Assembly (NCBI GenBank): GCA_944472155.2
Contig: OX235275.1
Coordinates: forward strand, 28,386,865 to 28,450,864
Source of the DNA: Trichobilharzia szidati
Taxonomy: Eukaryota; Platyhelminthes; Trematoda; Strigeidida; Schistosomatidae
Direction of reading: 5' to 3'
DNA: 64,000 nt
The position numbers and the translations under genes are program-made. Positions 61,001 to 64,000 of this stretch are shown piece by piece. The notes beneath the pieces are model-generated. The model was not told where the DNA came from. It worked only from the letters and a program-made list of their open reading frames with translations, and searched no databases. The first letter of the stretch is position 1; each line of letters begins with the position of its first letter.

Positions 61001-63900
61001 TCAACAACACCAGGTCAGTCAATTCATTATGCTTATTATTCTTATTCTTATTATGATTAAGCTTATTCTTATAATTATTCAGCCAACACACGCCCTCTCC
61101 AATCACATCAATTCCATCAACCAGCAGTGTCCTTCTCTCTCACCTAACTTTACTCGGCTTCACTTGATTCGCTTGACTGCCATTGCAATCGCTTGGCTTC
61201 CGTCAACATCCAGCCAGCCATTCAGCCAACCAGAAGTCTAGCATCACGCATCAACCACCAGCCACTCAACTCCGCCTACCACACACCACAAAACACCCAA
61301 GCACCACCCAAACCCACCTGAAGTAAACCAGTCAGACACACTCACGCACACTCAGACACACAATCACACAGACAAGCAATCACACAATCAACCGAAATTC
61401 AAATCTCAATAAATAAATCCAACGCTCCATCGCTCGCTCGCTCGCTCACCCACTCAATCTCTCTTTCTCTCTCTCTCTCGCTATCTCTCCCTCCCTCCGT
61501 CCCTCCCTCCACAGAAACACAACCAGTCACAGATCAGTCAGAAAGCACTCAGTCCGAAGGCACTGATCAACAGTTGACTACCACGCCTCAATTCGAGTCA
61601 ACAACACCAGGTCAGTCAATTCATTATGCTTATTATTCTTATTCTTATTATGATTAAGCTTATTCTTATAATTATTCAGCCAACACACGCCCTCTCCAAT
61701 CACATCAATTCCATCAACCAGCAGTGTCCTTCTCTCTCACCTAACTTTACTCGGCTTCACTTGATTCGCTTGACTGCCATTGCAATCGCTTGGCTTCCGT
61801 CAACATCCAGCCAGCCATTCAGCCAACCAGAAGTCTAGCATCACGCATCAACCACCAGCCACTCAACTCCGCCTACCACACACCACAAAACACCCAAGCA
61901 CCACCCAAACCAACCTGAAGTAAACCAGTCAGACACACTCACGCACACTCAGACACACAATCACACAGACAAGCAATCACACAATCAACCGAAATTCAAA
62001 TCTCAATAAATAAATCCAACGCTCCATCGCTCGCTCGCTCGCTCACCCACTCAATCTCTCTTTCTCTCTCTCTCCCGCTATCTCTCCCTCCCTCCGTCCC
62101 TCCCTCCACAGAAACACAACCAGTCACAGATCAGTCAGAAAGCACTCAGTCCGAAGGCACTGATCAACAGTTGACTACCACGCCTCAATTCGAGTCAACA
62201 ACACCAGGTCAGTCAATTCATTATGCTTATTATTCTTATTCTTATTATGATTAAGCTTATTCTTATAATTATTCAGCCAACACACGCCCTCTCCAATCAC
62301 ATCAATTCCATCAACCAGCAGTGTCCTTCTCTCTCACCTAACTTTACTCGGCTTCACTTGATTCGCTTGACTGCCATTGCAATCGCTTGGCTTCCGTCAA
62401 CATCCAGCCAGCCATTCAGCCAACCAGAAGTCTAGCATCACGCATCAACCACCAGCCACTCAACTCCGCCTACCACACACCACAAAACACCCAAGCACCA
62501 CCCAAACCAACCTGAAGTAAACCAGTCAGACACACTCACGCACACTCAGACACACAATCACACAGACAAGCAATCACACAATCAACCGAAATTCAAATCT
62601 CAATAAATAAATCCAACGCTCCATCGCTCGCTCGCTCGCTCACCCACTCAATCTCTCTTTCTCTCTCTCTCTCGCTATCTCTCCCTCCCTCCGTCCCTCC
62701 CTCCACAGAAACACAACCAGTCACAGATCAGTCAGAAAGCACTCAGTCCGAAGGCACTGATCAACAGTTGACTACCACGCCTCAATTCGAGTCAACAACA
62801 CCAGGTCAGTCAATTCATTATGCTTATTATTCTTATTCTTATTATGATTAAGCTTATTCTTATAATTATTCAGCCAACACACGCCCTCTCCAATCACATC
62901 AATTCCATCAACCAGCAGTGTCCTTCTCTCTCACCTAACTTTACTCGGCTTCACTTGATTCGCTTGACTGCCATTGCAATCGCTTGGCTTCCGTCAACAT
63001 CCAGCCAGCCATTCAGCCAACCAGAAGTCTAGCATCACGCATCAACCACCAGCCACTCAACTCCGCCTACCACACACCACAAAACACCCAAGCACCACCC
63101 AAACCAACCTGAAGTAAACCAGTCAGACACACTCACGCACACTCAGACACACAATCACACAGACAAGCAATCACACAATCAACCGAAATTCAAATCTCAA
63201 TAAATAAATCCAACGCTCCATCGCTCGCTCGCTCGCTCACCCACTCAATCTCTCTTTCTCTCTCTCTCGCGCTATCTCTCCCTCCCTCCGTCCCTCCCTC
63301 CACAGAAACACAACCAGTCACAGATCAGTCAGAAAGCACTCAGTCGGAAGGCACTGATCAACAGTTGACTACCACGCCTCAATTCGAGTCAACAACACCA
63401 GGTCAGTCAATTCATTATGCTTATTATTCTTATTCTTATTATGATTAAGCTTATTCTTATAATTATTCAGCCAACACACGCCCTCTCCAATCACATCAAT
63501 TCCATCAACCAGCAGTGTCCTTCTCTCTCACCTAACTTTACTCGGCTTCACTTGATTCGCTTGACTGCCATTGCAATCGCTTGGCTTCCGTCAACATCCA
63601 GCCAGCCATTCAGCCAACCAGAAGTCTAGCATCACGCATCAACCACCAGCCACTCAACTCCGCCTACCACACACCACAAAACACCCAAGCACCACCCAAA
63701 CTAACCTGAAGTAAATCAGTCAGACACACTCACGCACACTCAGACACACAATCACACAGACAAGCAATCACACAATCAACCGAAATTCAAATCTCAATAA
63801 ATAAATCCAACGCTCCATCGCTCGCTCGCTCGCTCACCCACTCAATCTCTCTTTCTCTCTCTCTCGCTATCTCTCCCTCCCTCCGTCCCTCCCTCCACAG
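52094..63900 (+). repeat. Short-family introns (20 copies, 495-505 bp)
   Basis: These begin GTCAGTCAATTCATTATGC with a TTATTCTTATTCTTATTATG segment, and continue with CAACACACGCCCTCTCCAATC, a pyrimidine-rich middle, a CA-rich block and AATAAATAAATCCAACGC. They end in (GCTC)n and a CT-rich tract finishing CCCTCCACAG. Homology to the long family is clear in CGCCCTCTxCAATCACATCA, CCACACACCACAAAACAC and AAATCCAAxGCTCCATCGCT, but much of the rest is diverged or absent. Confidence 0.9.
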
Positions 63901-63996
63901 AAACACAACCAGTCACAGATCAGTCAGAAAGCACTCAGTCCGAAGGCACTGATCAACAGTTGACTACCACGCCTCAATTCGAGTCAACAACACCAG
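52593..63996 (+). CDS. Repeat exons 58-77 (96 nt each), short-intron block
   Basis: Exons start at 52593, 53184, 53779, 54372, 54967, 55559, 56154, 56745, 57338, 57939, 58536, 59131, 59726, 60323, 60918, 61515, 62112, 62709, 63306 and 63901, each 96 nt. They encode the same 32-residue repeat as exons 1-57, although the introns between them belong to a different, diverged family. The only exon differences seen are at codon 13. TCC is found in 16 copies, TCG in exons 59, 70 and 76 (as in most of the long block), and CCG in exon 63, the one amino-acid change. Acceptors vary slightly (exon 59 has CCTCCTCAG) but AG is always kept, and all donors are GTCAGT. The phase 1-1 structure makes any set of exons joinable. 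Confidence 0.85.
55559..55654 (+). CDS. Repeat exon 63, the only copy with an amino-acid change
   Basis: Codon 13 reads CCG, giving Pro where all other copies have Ser (TCG or TCC). It is the single non-synonymous difference I found among 77 exons. The frame and both splice sites are unaffected. Confidence 0.8.
63901..63996 (+). CDS. Last visible repeat exon (77), array continues
   Basis: A complete 96-nt copy with TCC at codon 13. Its donor GTCA fills the last four bases of the window, so the downstream intron, any further repeats and the C-terminal exons lie outside. Confidence 0.85.
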
Positions 63997-64000
63997 GTCA

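Larger units (their letters stand above)
12711..64000 (+). repeat. Giant tandem array of exon-plus-intron units (77 exon copies, open at right edge)
   Basis: From 12711 to the window end the sequence consists only of head-to-tail units, each with one 96-nt exon and one intron. The array starts abruptly inside an intron copy. Units measure 680-704 bp up to exon 57 and 591-601 bp after it. Size steps are mostly 4 bp and 2 bp, caused by (TCAC)n just before the acceptor pyrimidine tract and (CA)n in mid-intron. The plus strand is rich in C and A and poor in G, in contrast to the AT-rich left part. No unit is inverted, no exon is broken and no foreign insertion was seen, which points to continuing homogenisation by unequal exchange or gene conversion. 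Confidence 0.97.

Noticed and set aside
52109..63629. Recurring 70-codon plus-strand frame starting MLIILILIM in the short introns
   Set aside because: Starts inside the predicted intron just after the donor, has no counterpart in the long family, and its conservation equals that of the rest of the intron. Hydrophobic start results from the TTATTCTTATT repeat.
12711..64000. CRISPR-like or satellite-only interpretation of the array
   Set aside because: Unit and conserved segment are far too long for CRISPR and the host is eukaryotic. A pure satellite does not explain an unbroken open 96-nt segment with splice sites kept between two diverged intron families.

Overview
The window looks like nuclear DNA of an animal, most likely a digenean flatworm (schistosome-like). 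This is inferred from AT-rich flanking sequence, GT-AG introns, symmetric micro-exons and two decayed Penelope-like retroelements. No search could be run, so the species is not fixed. Nothing bacterial or viral is seen.

Positions 1-12710 (left part) hold the 5' portion of one plus-strand gene, read here as a chain of small exons whose phases fit: 52-280, 1515-1532 (18 nt), 3152-3172 (21 nt), 3649-3672 (24 nt, weaker), 4415-4476, 5580-5778 and 8475-8537 (moderate). The introns contain two Penelope-like remnants on the minus strand (about 6640-7830 and 10199-11389), tRNA-SINE-like repeats and microsatellites.

Positions 12711-64000 are one uninterrupted tandem array. Every unit carries the same 96-nt segment, always preceded by a long pyrimidine tract plus CAG and followed by GTCAGT. 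It is open in a single frame (2 nt + 31 codons + 1 nt, a symmetric phase 1-1 exon) and encodes a 32-residue Thr/Ser/Gln/Glu-rich repeat with no Lys, Arg or Cys. I count 77 copies, the last ending four bases before the window edge, so the array continues beyond it. Exons 1-57 are separated by long introns (584-608 bp, units of 680-704 bp). Exons 57-77 are separated by a clearly homologous but strongly diverged short intron (495-505 bp, units of 591-601 bp). The exons differ by eye at only two codons across all copies, while the two intron families have diverged widely.

The upstream exons leave phase 1 and every array exon enters and leaves in phase 1, so the whole window can be read as one giant gene: an N-terminal region of unknown fold assembled partly from micro-exons, followed by at least 2,464 residues of mucin-like repeat, each repeat on its own exon. 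Any number of repeat exons can be skipped without breaking frame. The architecture recalls schistosome micro-exon genes and the polymorphic mucins with repeat exons, but the protein was not recognised as a named family member. Transcription and splicing are inferred, not shown.
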